Source: Rhopalosiphum padi
Taxonomy: Eukaryota; Arthropoda; Insecta; Hemiptera; Aphididae
NCBI RefSeq assembly: GCF_020882245.1
Contig: NC_083599.1
Location: 75,623,745-75,687,744, forward strand
DNA: 64,000 bases
Direction of reading: 5' to 3'
The notes beneath the pieces are model-generated. The model saw nothing but the letters and a program-made list of their open reading frames with translations. It did no database searches and was not told the DNA's origin. This document shows positions 46,936-59,120 of the stretch, piece after piece (positions within the stretch are counted from its first letter, which is position 1; each line of letters starts with the position of its first letter). Made by a program: the position numbers and the translations under genes.

Positions 46936-48640
46936 GTAAAAAAATTATAATCTTTATCGTTATAAAATATTTATAGATATTATTTTTTGTGCAATGTATA
47001 TTTTTATTTATTGTTAAGACTTATTACTTTATTTTACCATTACCAATGTTATTATTTTATTTTGTTTTATTATTTCTAAACATTATATATTATTGATTTG
47101 CTTTTAATATTTTATATTTTTTTTCTACTGTGATAGTTGTAAATACTTTATAAGTACTTCTTACAATCTAATATTTCACAATTTTACTCCCACTAAAAAT
47201 AAAAAATAATAATAATGGTAAATTGGTAATAAAATGATATAATATGCTGAGGATATTATTTATTATATAAACTTAATGATATTTAATTTTAAGCTTATAT
47301 TATACCTAGTAGCAAAAAAAATATTTTTTAAATGTTTAAAAATAAAGTTAAAAATGGTTTATGCATTATTTTATAAATGTTAATAAAATGTTCAAATGGC
47401 CTTATTTCCAATCAAAATAAAATGTTAAAACATTATTTTAAATACATTTGATTCATATTATTTGAAAACAATATTTTTAAAAAAATTATTTAAATGATTA
47501 CAAATGATTAAAAATCTCAAAAATCATTAAAAATTATTTTTAATACTTAACAATTGTGAGAAAAAGCATTTTTTAATATTTTAAAATGAAAAACAGATAT
47601 TTAAAATACTCATTGTATTTCAATTTTTATATCTATAAATAATTAGAAAAATAATAGTCATAATATGGACAAATTCTTTGTTCCTTTATTAATAAATTGT
47701 AATATTTAAATAACCAATAATAAGTCTGCTTCTGTGATGTGAATAATATTATCAAAAAAAAAAAATAATAAAAATAACAAAAATTAAAATTAAATAAGTT
47801 AGTTTGTGCCCGTTTGATCGTCATGTTTTTGGTTGTTAGAATTTCACTGAGATGGTAACATTTTGTGTTGATAAATAGTAATGTGTCCAGTGTTATCTTG
47901 TTTTTTTTATACGATTTTAACCCTTTAAAAATGTTTATATATGTACATTAATTATTACAATAAATTTAAATGATATATCTTTTTAAAATTATTCATATAG
48001 TTGCATTTTGTTTAGATTTAAAATTGGAACATCAATTAAAATACTATTTTGTAGATGTGAAAAATTTTTTTTTTCAATTGCAATCATTGTGATTTTTATC
48101 ATTTACACTCAGCCATAAAAAACGATTTTAGGTGAAAACTTATTACATAATATGTTGCATGCGGGTTATAAGAGAAAAAACAAATATTGCACTAACATAC
48201 TCTTAAATATGAAATATGTAAATGATTATTTATTTTTTATTAACATTGGCACGCAAGTAACTATCGCTTTTATACCTACTTATGTAATAATGTCATATTT
48301 TTATACATCACTTCATACAAATGAATAACAATAATTAATGAATATATTTACAAGTGATGGGTGAAAAATTAAGGAAGAAGAGGTGCAGTTGGTTCTCCGA
48401 TCCAACAACAACAACAGCAGGGTACAGCGACCCAAATTTTGGTCATCCCCCAAAAGCCTGGGATCCCGTGGAACCATTTGAAAAGAACAATAAATACTTT
48501 GGAACGACACGCAGCCCCCAATAAGAAGATAAGAAGATTACAAACTAAATATGTTTACCCTGTTCAATATTAAAATTCTTAACAAATTCTAATTTTTTGC
48601 CTAATATTAAATTTAGTATGAATTACATTAATTAAGCATT
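46936..48640. other. AT-rich DNA, mirror of 8961-10600
   Basis: No convincing gene. The doubtful Gln-run ORF is repeated at about 48370-48573 on the + strand. Confidence 0.35.
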
Positions 48641-49137
48641 ACAAAAATAAATAAATAAATCGATTATTATTATCTGTATCTTCTTGTTTATTTTCAACAT
48701 AGAACCTTGTTATTTTCTTCAAGTGGTATGAACACCAATGATCTGCTTTACTGCTATCTAAAAAAAATGTAGTCAGTTAAATATATATATTGGTTGGATA
48801 ATAACTTGTGAATTTAGTGTTTGATAAGTAGTTAAATAATATGAATTAGTAACATTTGTCAAAATAATCTAAAAACGATCGTTTTATAATTTTTATGAAG
48901 TAACAGGTTTAATGAAAAAATAAGAATAATTTTGTTAATCTAGTAGTCAACAATAAACTAGTAGTTCAACATAAAACCTTGTTATTTTACCCAAGTGGTA
49001 TGAAAGCCAATGATCTGCTGTACTGCTATCTAAAAAAATGTATAATATATATATTATATAGAAACCATTTCTGACCTTCAGAGTATAAACAATATAATAC
49101 GTTTTTATGTTTCTATTCCGTGATTACCAGTTTATAT
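48641..49137 (-). repeat. R repeat tail flanking hAT-A
   Basis: Mirror of 8465-8960. It ends in GTTTATAT (49130-49137), the 8-bp target copy on the 3' side of hAT-A. Confidence 0.75.
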
Positions 49138-50544
49138 CAGGGGCGTCATTTCAACTTTTTTGTTGTTGGTGCCAAAATTTTTGCAGGCCATCCAAATCAT
49201 TACCAGGCAACATGGACATTTTTTTTTTTTTGGTGGATAAGGGGGTGGTTTTAAGTGGTGACAAAAACAACTGAAAATTTTTGTTTAATTTATTTAATAT
49301 GTCACCTATATTAGTATAAAAACATCACAATATTATTACTTTTTTTGAAGTAGTATGTGTAGGTACTTTTAATGAATTTATATTATATTGCTGATACCAG
49401 TGGTATTTGGTAAGTAAATTTATGGGTAAAAAGCACCTTAATAATATTTATCTGAACCTAACCTATACATTTTTATCCCTGCACACTCAAAATAAATAAT
49501 ATAGCTAAACCTGAAATTTGTCTTATTGGTTCCCTTGTTCAAAATTTTACAATATACTTAATTCATATTTCTAAATTTTCCACTTCTAATTTAATTTAAC
49601 AACTTAAATTCAATTTAATAACAAACCATTTAGTTACACAAATAAAAACATTTATTATAATAAAGCAATAATTATAATCCATAGGTAGTATATTACATTA
49701 GCGGATATCTTCGATTTTTTAATTTTGAAAATGAATCTACAGTATCATTTAGATTAATTTTATTTGCCTCTTCTTTCTCCACACTAACCATCAATAAGTC
49801 ACTTAAGCGTTCATCTCCCATGGTTGATTTAATATAAGACTTGACTCTCTTAAGTGAAGAAAAAAATCTTTCATTAGAAGCTGTACTTATAGGTAAAGTT
49901 AGAACTAAAGATATTATTTTTAATGTTTCTGAAAAAGCAACTGGAAAATCTTTTAAGCAGGAAATAATGTCACTTAAATTCAAATTGGTTATATTTTTTT
50001 TAAGAATCAAGGATTTTGCAGAAGGAAATTCGGATAACATTTTAGACTCATTAAATTGAAAATAACTATAATGGTTTGTAAAGAATATTAAATGAGGGCA
50101 GTTAGGATTAAAAAAATTATTGCTGGTTACATCAAAAATTTCAAACAGCTTAAACAAATCTTTGCTTTTCTCTGAAAATCTTTCATTCAGCTGTTGAAGA
50201 AACCTGAAAAATATAATACTTATGTTATTACATCAAAAACTAATCCATAGAGTTGAAATATCTACTTTAACCCTTTATAGGGCAGAACAAAAAAAATCGT
50301 CAGATTATTCTAAAAATTGGTGTACATGCACTATGGAGTACACTGATTTTGGGAAAAATATTGGAAAATTTTTTATTTGTTTTGCATGGTTGGAAAAGCG
50401 GTGGGAAAATAGTTTCCCTTTGCTCCTTTACGACCATGGGATTTACTGAACGGGCAATGGTAATATATTTCCCACTTATGCGGTTACTTAGATAAATATA
50501 TAAGACTCATTCAAACTAATATAAATATTAAAAAAAAAGTAAAT

Positions 50545-51063
50545 AATATTATGTTATTAAAATCAAACAATATATTTCTGATAAAACAAAACATTACAAA
50601 CCTCGTTTAAAAAATAATATAATCAATTACTTGGTATAGTTTACAAATCATAATGTTATTCTTTTTATTTCTTTTTATAAATGTAAGAAAAAAAATTGAT
50701 AAAAAATAAATAATAAATATACATCCTTTCAATAAAATCAACCAATAAATTTCTAATGAAATAAAATTAAAAAACAAATCTCATTAAAAAAAAAACAATT
50801 AATTACTTTGTAGTTTGTACCTATAGTTCATAAATCACAGTTTTTTTCATTTCTTTATGTAAATGTAAGAACAAAAAATTGATAAAAAATAATAATAAAT
50901 ATACATCCTTTCAATAAAATCAACCAATAAATTTCTAATGAAATAAAATTAAAAAACAAACCTTATTTAAAAAAAAACATTATCAATTACTTTGCACCTA
51001 TAGTTCATAAATCACAATATTATCACAGTATTTTAATTTCTTTATAAAAATGTAAGAAAAAAA
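50545..51063 (-). repeat. About 185-bp tandem repeat in piggyBac 3' region (right arm)
   Basis: Mirror of 6541-7060, with the same two good units and one diverged unit. Confidence 0.75.
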
Positions 51064-51164
51064 ATTTGGTTTAAAATAATAATTATGTACAATATTAATA
51101 ATAAAACAATACACTTCTGAAATTTTCCATATAAATAATGAAAAGTAATAAAATATAATCAGTT

Positions 51165-53685
51165 CTAGGTAGGTTTGTGATAGGGTTCAAAACATTGTTT
51201 GCATAGTGTTATTTCACATGTAGAACAAATCATATTTGATCTTTTTTCTTTAGCTTTCGTGCTACACATTTTACATCTTCTATACTTATCAATGAACTTT
51301 GGCATATGATCAACACCTGTAAAATTATGATTGATGGAAAGTTTTTTTTTTTTTACTTCTTTGTTCGTGGGGTGAAGATGTACACTTTTTTCTGCATGAA
51401 AAATTTCCAATAAGTTCATCTGTTAGTCTTGATCTAAACTCTAAATGTGTAATGTATTTTTTTTTATTCTTATTGCAACTTTCTTTATATAAAATATAAG
51501 AATTAACAATAGCAGTATCAACCATATAATAAAAAAGTTTTATCCACCACTTCCTCGACTTCTGGGAAATTGAATATGGAGACATATATTGATCAAATTT
51601 GTCAACTCCTCCCATGTATTTATTATAATCTGATATTCCAGTAGGGCACTTTACTTGAATCCTTTCCCCTTTACCATTTTTTCCTCAGTACTGTAGATGT
51701 ATCTGAAGAGTTATGCATATTGCTAACAAGTGTCACTGGTTTACTTCCTCTATCCTTCCATCGCATAATACCAATATCTTCACTTTGTGCATATTCAATG
51801 TCACCAGAATTATATTTGCCATCAGTTTTCATAAGGTGTTTTGGATAATACTTTTTGTTTACTCTAAATGTCCCACATGCAAATATACCATCACACAAAA
51901 GTTTAAAAATTAGAGGTATACTTGTAAAAAAATTATCAAAAAAAACACAATAAAATAAGTTTTTTCAATTTTTTGGTCAAGTATAACACAACATTTTCTC
52001 CTAGTCCATACTCAGGTATTCCATTTGATTTTTTTCCAGTGTATATGTCGAGATTCAGTAAAAAACCACTATAAGAATCAGCCAATGCCCATATTTTAAA
52101 ACCCCTTTTAATAGGTTTCATGGGCATATATTGTTTCATAGTGGAACGACCCTTATATGCTACCATACTTTCATCAACTGCCAAGTACCTTGATGGACGA
52201 TATACAGATTGATAAATATCTTTCAAGTGTGTTATCATAGGACGAATTTTATACAACTTATCAAATTCCAAAGAATTTCTTGATGGCATTTGGGAATTAT
52301 CATTAAGATGAAATAACCGTAGAATTTTCAAAAACCTTTTTACAGGCATGATTTTGGCCACACGTTCGCAGAAAAAATTAGGATCATTTGACCAATATAA
52401 CCTGATGCTAGGTAGGCTATGGTAACCCATAAAAATCAATATTCCAATAAATGCTTTTACTTCTTCAATGCTTGTGTTGATATCAACACTTTTTTGTTGA
52501 GCATATAAATTTGTTTGTTGAACAATTGTTTGAAGTTATAGGACCAATCATCAATTGAAATATGTCTATAGGTGGCGTTTTATAAATGTTTTTGTCTACT
52601 GGACCTTGTTCTTCTCTAAATCTAACTTTTTTAAATTTTTTTGGAGACTGTCCTGATTTTACAAAATTAAATTCACCACTTATGTTTGGATTTGAAACAT
52701 TGTCAACTTCTACATTTATGAGTTCGTTTTCAAGATAATCATTATTTAGAAATATATTTATATCAATAGGTAAGTCATCAATATTAACTTCATCCAAATC
52801 TACAAACAGTTGCTGTTGCTGAGTTGGTACATAATCTTTATCTTTATCAATGTCATCCATTTCCTCATCTGAGCTGGACATAATATCTTTTAGCAACTCC
52901 AAATCATTATGTATATCTGACAAAATAAAATTATCTATCAATATATTTTATCAATAGCTATAATATTTAATCAGAATACTTCTCTATATAATTAAATTCA
53001 ATTAATAGTAATTTTATTTATATATAACTATTGGTACTATATTAATATTTTTATCATAGTTTTATTTTTACATTACAATAAATATTAGTTATTGCAGTGT
53101 TGTTTATAAGAACATATTTTTGTAAGTTTACATAAATATAGGTAGGTACAAATTTATTTTAGTAAATACCTATATAGGTACCCACAAATAGTGTATGAAT
53201 AAAATGTTATAAAATAATAAATAATAAAATTCAGAACCTAGGTACACATAATATACTAAATTGTATAATACAATATTTTTGTGCCAAATCATTTTCACTT
53301 TTTATAACATATAAAACAAATGCATATAAAAATCTAATTCAAAATATCGAATAATTATAAATTAAAATTTACTTTGAGAAGTAGAAGGAATGTTACTATT
53401 TGTTTCGATATTTTCTACATTAGGCACATGCACTTCAGTTTCAGTCATACTAGAACCTGCAAGCACAAAAAATTTCTAATTAAATATTATAAGAAATTAA
53501 AAAAAATATTATTAGTTTTATTTACCTGATGATCTGGTAGATAAATGCCAAACTTGTTTATTTAGAGAGTTATTTACATTGGTGGTATAGTCTTCTGCAT
53601 CAGAATCTCCACCGTCTTCCGAATCGAATGCCATATCATCGGTAATAGCATTCAACTCTTCTAGAATCTCATATTCTGATAACAT
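51165..53685 (-). pseudogene. piggyBac transposase, three exons, several frameshifts
   Basis: Exons 53526-53685, 53373-53456 and 52916-51165 join in phase: an acidic N-terminus (MLSEYEILEELNAITDD), a Ser/Thr-rich exon, then the DDE_Tnp_1_7 domain. The first catalytic Asp is in YLAVDESM, the second in FDNFFTS, the third in GGVDKFDQ. The C-terminus is a Cys-rich zinc tail ending KPT at 51165. Frameshifts near 52535, 51945 (six A instead of the five of the left copy), 51680 and in the long A run near 51350. The latter two also involve A runs, so some may be sequence errors, but as assembled the gene is dead. Confidence 0.85.
52942..53372 (-). other. piggyBac intron
   Basis: AT-rich DNA between exon 2 (GTAAAT donor at 53372) and exon 3 (TTTTGTCAG acceptor near 52917). 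No gene. Confidence 0.6.
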
Positions 53686-54282
53686 CTAAGAAAAAAATTG
53701 ATAATTATTCGTAAATATTTTGTAAGTGGGTCATTTTTGGCCCCGAAAGTGTATATTTACCGAAAGAGTATGAAATAATGATTCAGAATGTACTTACTTC
53801 AAGATTTTTATTGAAGTTCAAGAGTATTTTTTTTTAAGTTCAAAATCACAACCACATATTTGAAAATAATATTCAATTATTTTTATAAATTGATAACACA
53901 GAAAATACATTTCAAATGAATTGTAAGATAACACAGAAAAACGCACTAAAATGTTATCTTTAAATTAATACCACCAAAGACTTTAAAAGTTAAACTGTTT
54001 ATTTATCAAAATTAAAACAAATAACAATTTTGATAGAATATTTATTAGAGGGAAAAAACGTGTATCGCCGGTGGGCAATGGGATGATAATTTCCCACTTT
54101 GATCGTTTTTGATTTATTTCTCTTATTTGAAATGTTATCAAATACATGTAATTGATACTGTCGTATGTAGAAAAAAATAACGGTTTTTTTCAAACAAGTG
54201 GGAAAAATATTACCTCTGGCCACACGGTGCTAGAATTTTTTTTCTTGGGTGGGAAATATATATCCCCTTGCCCTATAAAGGG
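53686..54282 (-). other. piggyBac 5' untranslated/terminal region
   Basis: Contains the 14-bp terminal repeat at 54269-54282 and subterminal GGGAAA-type repeats near 54090-54260. A short ORF (53999-54223) has no recognisable product. Confidence 0.55.
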
Positions 54283-55832
54283 TTAAGAATTTGCATTTAC
54301 ATTTAAGAAAGGTTACTGGTTGATTTCTAAATGTAGGTAATCTAATTTTCATATAATAAATGGTAGTCTTATAACATTCTTACCTGTCAATGCAGCAATA
54401 AAAAACTTCAGATTTAAAATTTTTCACTTTAAGAGATTTCATTGATTCACATTTTCCAGTAGTACTCATTACATAATATTCTTCAAGTTTCTTAGATGGT
54501 TGCAGTTTTCTTCTAAGACGAGTATTTCTTTCTTGTTCCTCCTCCACTGTTATACCAAGGCTTAAAGCATGTGTTTTAGCTTTGTTCTATAATAGTGAAT
54601 AACTTGCATCTGATCTTAGGGTTGTTAATTCTTTTCTTGTTAAATCGACTAGATCCATAGCTGCTGGTAATAAGATTTTTGGGTTTTGTAACTCACACGA
54701 TAAACAATGAATAGCTTCAAGAAGTTTTTCCATAATATGCAATACTAACACAAATCGAAATGTTGATACTTCTTTAAGTAAGCCTAAAGCTTTTGCTGGT
54801 TGATCATCTTGCACAGTTAAAACTTTCAATACATCTAATATTTCTGTAATACGCATTTTTATTTTTTATAAAGAAGTATGCCAGTAAGACCATCTAGTTT
54901 CCACAAGTCGTTCTAAATGAATTGCTTTTAAGTTTTTATCCTCTTGAACTTTCATAAAAATTTCATAGCGAGTATGTCCACTCATTAAGTACTTATACAA
55001 AGACTGGACTGTATCAAAAAAATTAACCACAATACTGTTGTTTTGAATTGAATGAATTAAACAAAGGTTCAGGCGGTGAGCATAGCAATGCACAAATATA
55101 GCTTGTGGTACTACATCTGCTATTCGTTTTTGTACTCCCGAGAACACTCCACTCATAACCGATGCTCCGTCATAACATTGAGCAATGCACTTGTTGATAT
55201 CCAAATTATTTTCTATCACAATTTTTTGGATTTCTTGACTAAGAGCTGAAGCATTACATTTAACCATGTGGTAACAACCCAAAGCTTTTTCAAAAACATT
55301 AAACTCATTGTCAACAAACCTGATTACAAATGACAGCTGTTCTTTTTTACTAGTGTCTTTAGTTTCATCCACAAGAATAGAAAAGGCACCAATTGGTGAA
55401 ATTTGTTGAATTATGTTTGACCTTGTGATAGAAGCAATAATTTTAATACAATCGTTCTGATACTCGGGAGATGTATAATGTCCATATCTGGATTCTAATT
55501 TTAATTTAACATTATCATCACAAAACATATTTAAGAGTTCAATATAATTTCCACGGTTTGATGATTCTTTACTCTCATCATGTCCTCGGAATGGTATGCC
55601 TTGTTTTGCTAAATATAAAGTAGTTTTCAATAAGTAATAAACATGTTGACGGTTATCTTCAACTTCTTTCTTTCGAGAATGTATTATGCCACTTGCAACA
55701 GAAGAATAACTTTTATTACATTTTAAATTTAAAAACATAGTATACTTTTCAAAGTTTAGCTTATGATAATTAGTCTTTGCCAGGGCCGTATTACCCAATA
55801 GGCACTATAGGCACTGTGCCTAGGGCCTACGA

Positions 55833-56563
55833 ACATTTTAGGGCCTACGAAAATGAAATTTTTGGTTACGATTTTTCTGTAATATTTTTTTTTAAAGTTA
55901 ATTAACTATTTGTAGATGTTAGCACAACAAATAAAATATTTTTTATAATATTTCTCGTATATTTATATTTAATGTTCGTTATCGTAATTCGTAATAATCA
56001 CTTAATGAAATCAGATTGGATAAACCATAAACCGATAAAATGCATACGGTATACGGGAAAACGACTGTGTATGATGAATGAAACGACGATTTCTGTTTAG
56101 AATATTTTTGGAAATAATACAAAAATAATATCATTTACGTAATATAAATAATATTTATCGACCGCGGACTCACCCACACACACACACACACACGCGTGGA
56201 CATTATATGCGGGACTTGTTCGGTCGGTATCGCCATTCGCCGTATCGAAACGATAAGACAACATTTAATTATTCTTAAGTAATCCTTGTCAATATTGTTA
56301 TTTGTTCGTAGCAGTCCGCAGTTCCGTACTATAAATTATAATATCATTATTCATTAATATCGTTTATTGTCAATTGTAAATCCAGTATAGTGAACTTTAA
56401 ACGGAACAATCTCTGAACAGGTACTTTAAAATTTTAATCTATATCTTACGTTAGATAATATATTAAAATAACATCGTATTTAAAATTATATCATATACTG
56501 ATATACTCTTATAAATGTTTATGTATACATTATTAGAGTAGAACTAGTAGAAGTAATATTGAA
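55833..56563 (+). other. hAT-B 5' region with likely UTR intron
   Basis: AT-rich with a GC-richer patch near 56155-56240. CAG before GTACTT at about 56420, and TTAGAGTAG before the ATG region, would make a 5' UTR intron. No ORF. Confidence 0.4.
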
Positions 56564-59120
56564 ATGTCTGGTGATGGGTACAAAAGGATGCACGAAAGTG
56601 GTTCTACTAAAAGAAAAAAGAAAGAAAAACGAGATTTATACATCAGTCAACAAATGGGGTCCATGAGCAAATTCATAATAACACAAAATCGTTCTAATGC
56701 AGGTACAAGTACAAACCAAATTGAGATTTCAAATAAAAATCAACTAATAAATATTATGACAGATGAATCTAAAATTGAAGGTAATTTATTAGGTTCATCT
56801 CCTAAGAAAACTGAACCAAATTTGACAACTCCCTTAAACGAAACTACAAGTGTTATAACTGAATCTATACCAGATAAAGTTAAATCCAATCTGACCGACC
56901 TTAGTAATTTAAAATTTAGTAACGATCCTGCACATTGGGAAATTAACGCTGATCTGATTTCTTATTTTTCTGAAAATATTCCTATTCAAAATGTGGATGC
57001 AGATTTAACTGTATCTGCTAGACAATTTGGTAAAAAAATGAGATATTTCAGAAAGGAATATTTTTCACGAGCATTAGGAAATGGTGAGTGTGTAAATCGA
57101 GACTGGCTGATATATTCGCCATCCACTGGATCAGTGTATTGCTATGTGTGTAAAATTTTTCGTCATTTGCAAAGTAGTGATAAATTAACACTTGTGCATC
57201 AATTCGAAAGTGGTTTTGATGATTGGAAAAATATTAATGTTAGAATGGAAACTCACGAACAATCTAATGACCATTTTAACTCGATAAAAAAAAATGGTAG
57301 ACCTTCAAAAATGTAAAAAAATAGATGTGGAATTAATAAATCAGTATAATAAAGAAAAAATGTATTGGATTCAAGTTTTAAGACGAGTTATAGCAGTAAT
57401 TAAGTTCTTATCGTCTAGAGGATTAGCTTTTAGAGGAGATTCGGAAGTATTTGGCTGTCCAAAAAATGGTAACTATTTAGGTTGCCTTGAACTTCTTTCT
57501 AATTTTGATCCTTTTCTTGAAGAGCATATAAAAAAGTTCGGAAATCCTGGCAAAGGAAATATATCATATATGTCATCTACGATTTGCAACGAATTTATAG
57601 ACATTCTTGCTACTACTCTAAATTTAAAAATTGTTTCTGAAATAAAAGAATCAATATATTTCGGTATTAGTATTGATTCGACGCCCGACATAGCGCACAT
57701 CGATCAGTTAACGATCATTATTCGTTACACCACCATTGGTCAAGGAAAAGTCGTAGAGAGATTTCTTGGCTTTGTTCCTATTGAACAGCATGATGGTAAA
57801 TATCTTTTTAATGTATTGACTAAATTGCTTAACGATAACAATATTGACATATCAAATTGCCGTTCTCAGTCTTACGACAATGCGAGTAATATGAGTGGAA
57901 TATACTCAGGAGTTCAAGCTCTTTTTCGTGAAGTAAATAAATTGGCCGAGTGGGTTCCCTGTGCTGCACATAGTTTAAACTTGGTAGGATCTGTTACTGT
58001 TGAATGTTGTACTGAAGCCATTAAATTTTTTAGTGTGGTTCAGTCAATTTATACGTTTTTGGCAGCATCACCTCAAAGATGGTCTATAATGTTAAAAAAT
58101 ATGAAGGAGTCTGTTTTTGTAGTTAAAAGTCTGTCTGAAACAAGATGGTCCGCGCGTAGTGATGCAACGAAGGCATTATCACTTAATTATGAAGAAATCC
58201 GTCAGGCTTTGATTGATATTTCATTATCAGAAAGACAACCTCCTAATGCTGTTAATGAAGCTAAGTCACTTGTTAAAAAACTCAATCGTCTTGAAACTGT
58301 TCTAATGTCTAATATTTGGAATGACATTTTACAACAAATTAATATTGTAAACAAATCGTTACAAACACCCGGTATTGAGATATGTACTGTCGTTAACCTC
58401 TATAACAGTCTTATATTATGTTTTAAAAAAATGAGAAGCGCCGAAGAATTTGATTTATTTGAAGAAAAAGCAAAAAAAAGAGTTTCTGGTTTGTCTGATT
58501 ATTCTGAAATGGAATCTAGAAAACGTAAACATAAAGTCTCGATAAATGATGGCAATGCAATTGATGCTGTTGATCAAATGAGTGCTAGAGATAAATTCAA
58601 AACTCAAACATTTTATGTAATAATTGATAAATTGATTGTTGAAATGGAAAAACGAAAAAAAGCTTATTTAAAATTAGACGAAAGATTTAATTTTTTAACT
58701 AACGAGAGTTTAAAAGATGAAGAAATAAAAATAAAGGCAAATAATTTAGTTGAAGCCTATAAAACCGATTTAGAATCTTCATTTGTTAATGAGTTTTTGA
58801 TTTTTAAGAGCTTTCGAGAAACTGGGATGTCTGTTAATGAAATGCTAATTAAACAAATAAATACCAAAATGGTAACAAGTTTTCCAAATGTAAACATTGC
58901 TTTTAGGATATATTTATCAATTTTTGGGACTTCGTGCGAAGGTGAAAGATCATTTTCAATTTTAAAGAGGGTTAAGAACTGGCAGCGGTCAACTATTGGA
59001 CAAGATAAATTATCATCATTATCGGTACTTGCAATTGAACACGAATTACTCCAAGACATCGATACCGAAAAAGTTATAGAATCATTTGCAAACAAAAAAT
59101 ATCGTAAAAAACATTTGTAA
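56564..59120 (+). pseudogene. hAT-B transposase (ZMYM1-like), single A-run frameshift
   Basis: N-terminal frame 56564-57316 (250 codons): basic start, then a TTF-type zinc finger (DWLIYSPSTGSVYCYVCKIF). The second frame, 57294-59120 (608 codons), holds a DUF4371-like hAT core (ISIDSTPD, SYDNASNMSG, CAAHSLNL, SETRWSAR) and the C-terminal dimerisation domain (GTSCEGERSFSILKRV). The frames overlap in an A9 run at 57286-57294; one A fewer would make them continuous. Otherwise no stop is visible, so this is the best-preserved hAT gene here and may be functional if the run is a base-calling error. Confidence 0.88.

Larger units (their letters stand above)
32442..52094 (-). repeat. Right arm of 19.6 kb inverted duplication
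   Basis: Reverse-complement partner of 5509-25149. Unlike the left arm, its sequence continues naturally at both ends: into the rest of piggyBac and hAT-A beyond 52094, and into the rest of env and an LTR below 32442. Differences from the left arm include one-base homopolymer indels (Ginger, piggyBac), a 5-bp deletion in the signal-peptide exon and scattered substitutions. Confidence 0.95.
50271..54282 (-). mobile_element. piggyBac element, both ends present
   Basis: Flanked by TTAA at 50267-50270 and 54283-54286. Both ends read CCCTTTATAGGGCA inward (14-bp perfect terminal repeats). Subterminal GTGGGAAA-type motifs recur near both ends (about 50400-50480 and 54100-54260). 4012 bp. It sits in the last intron of the hAT-A transposase gene, in the same orientation. 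Confidence 0.95.

Noticed and set aside
56172..56193. CA-repeat as a regulatory or Z-DNA element
   Set aside because: A short simple repeat in the hAT-B 5' region; nothing ties it to a function.
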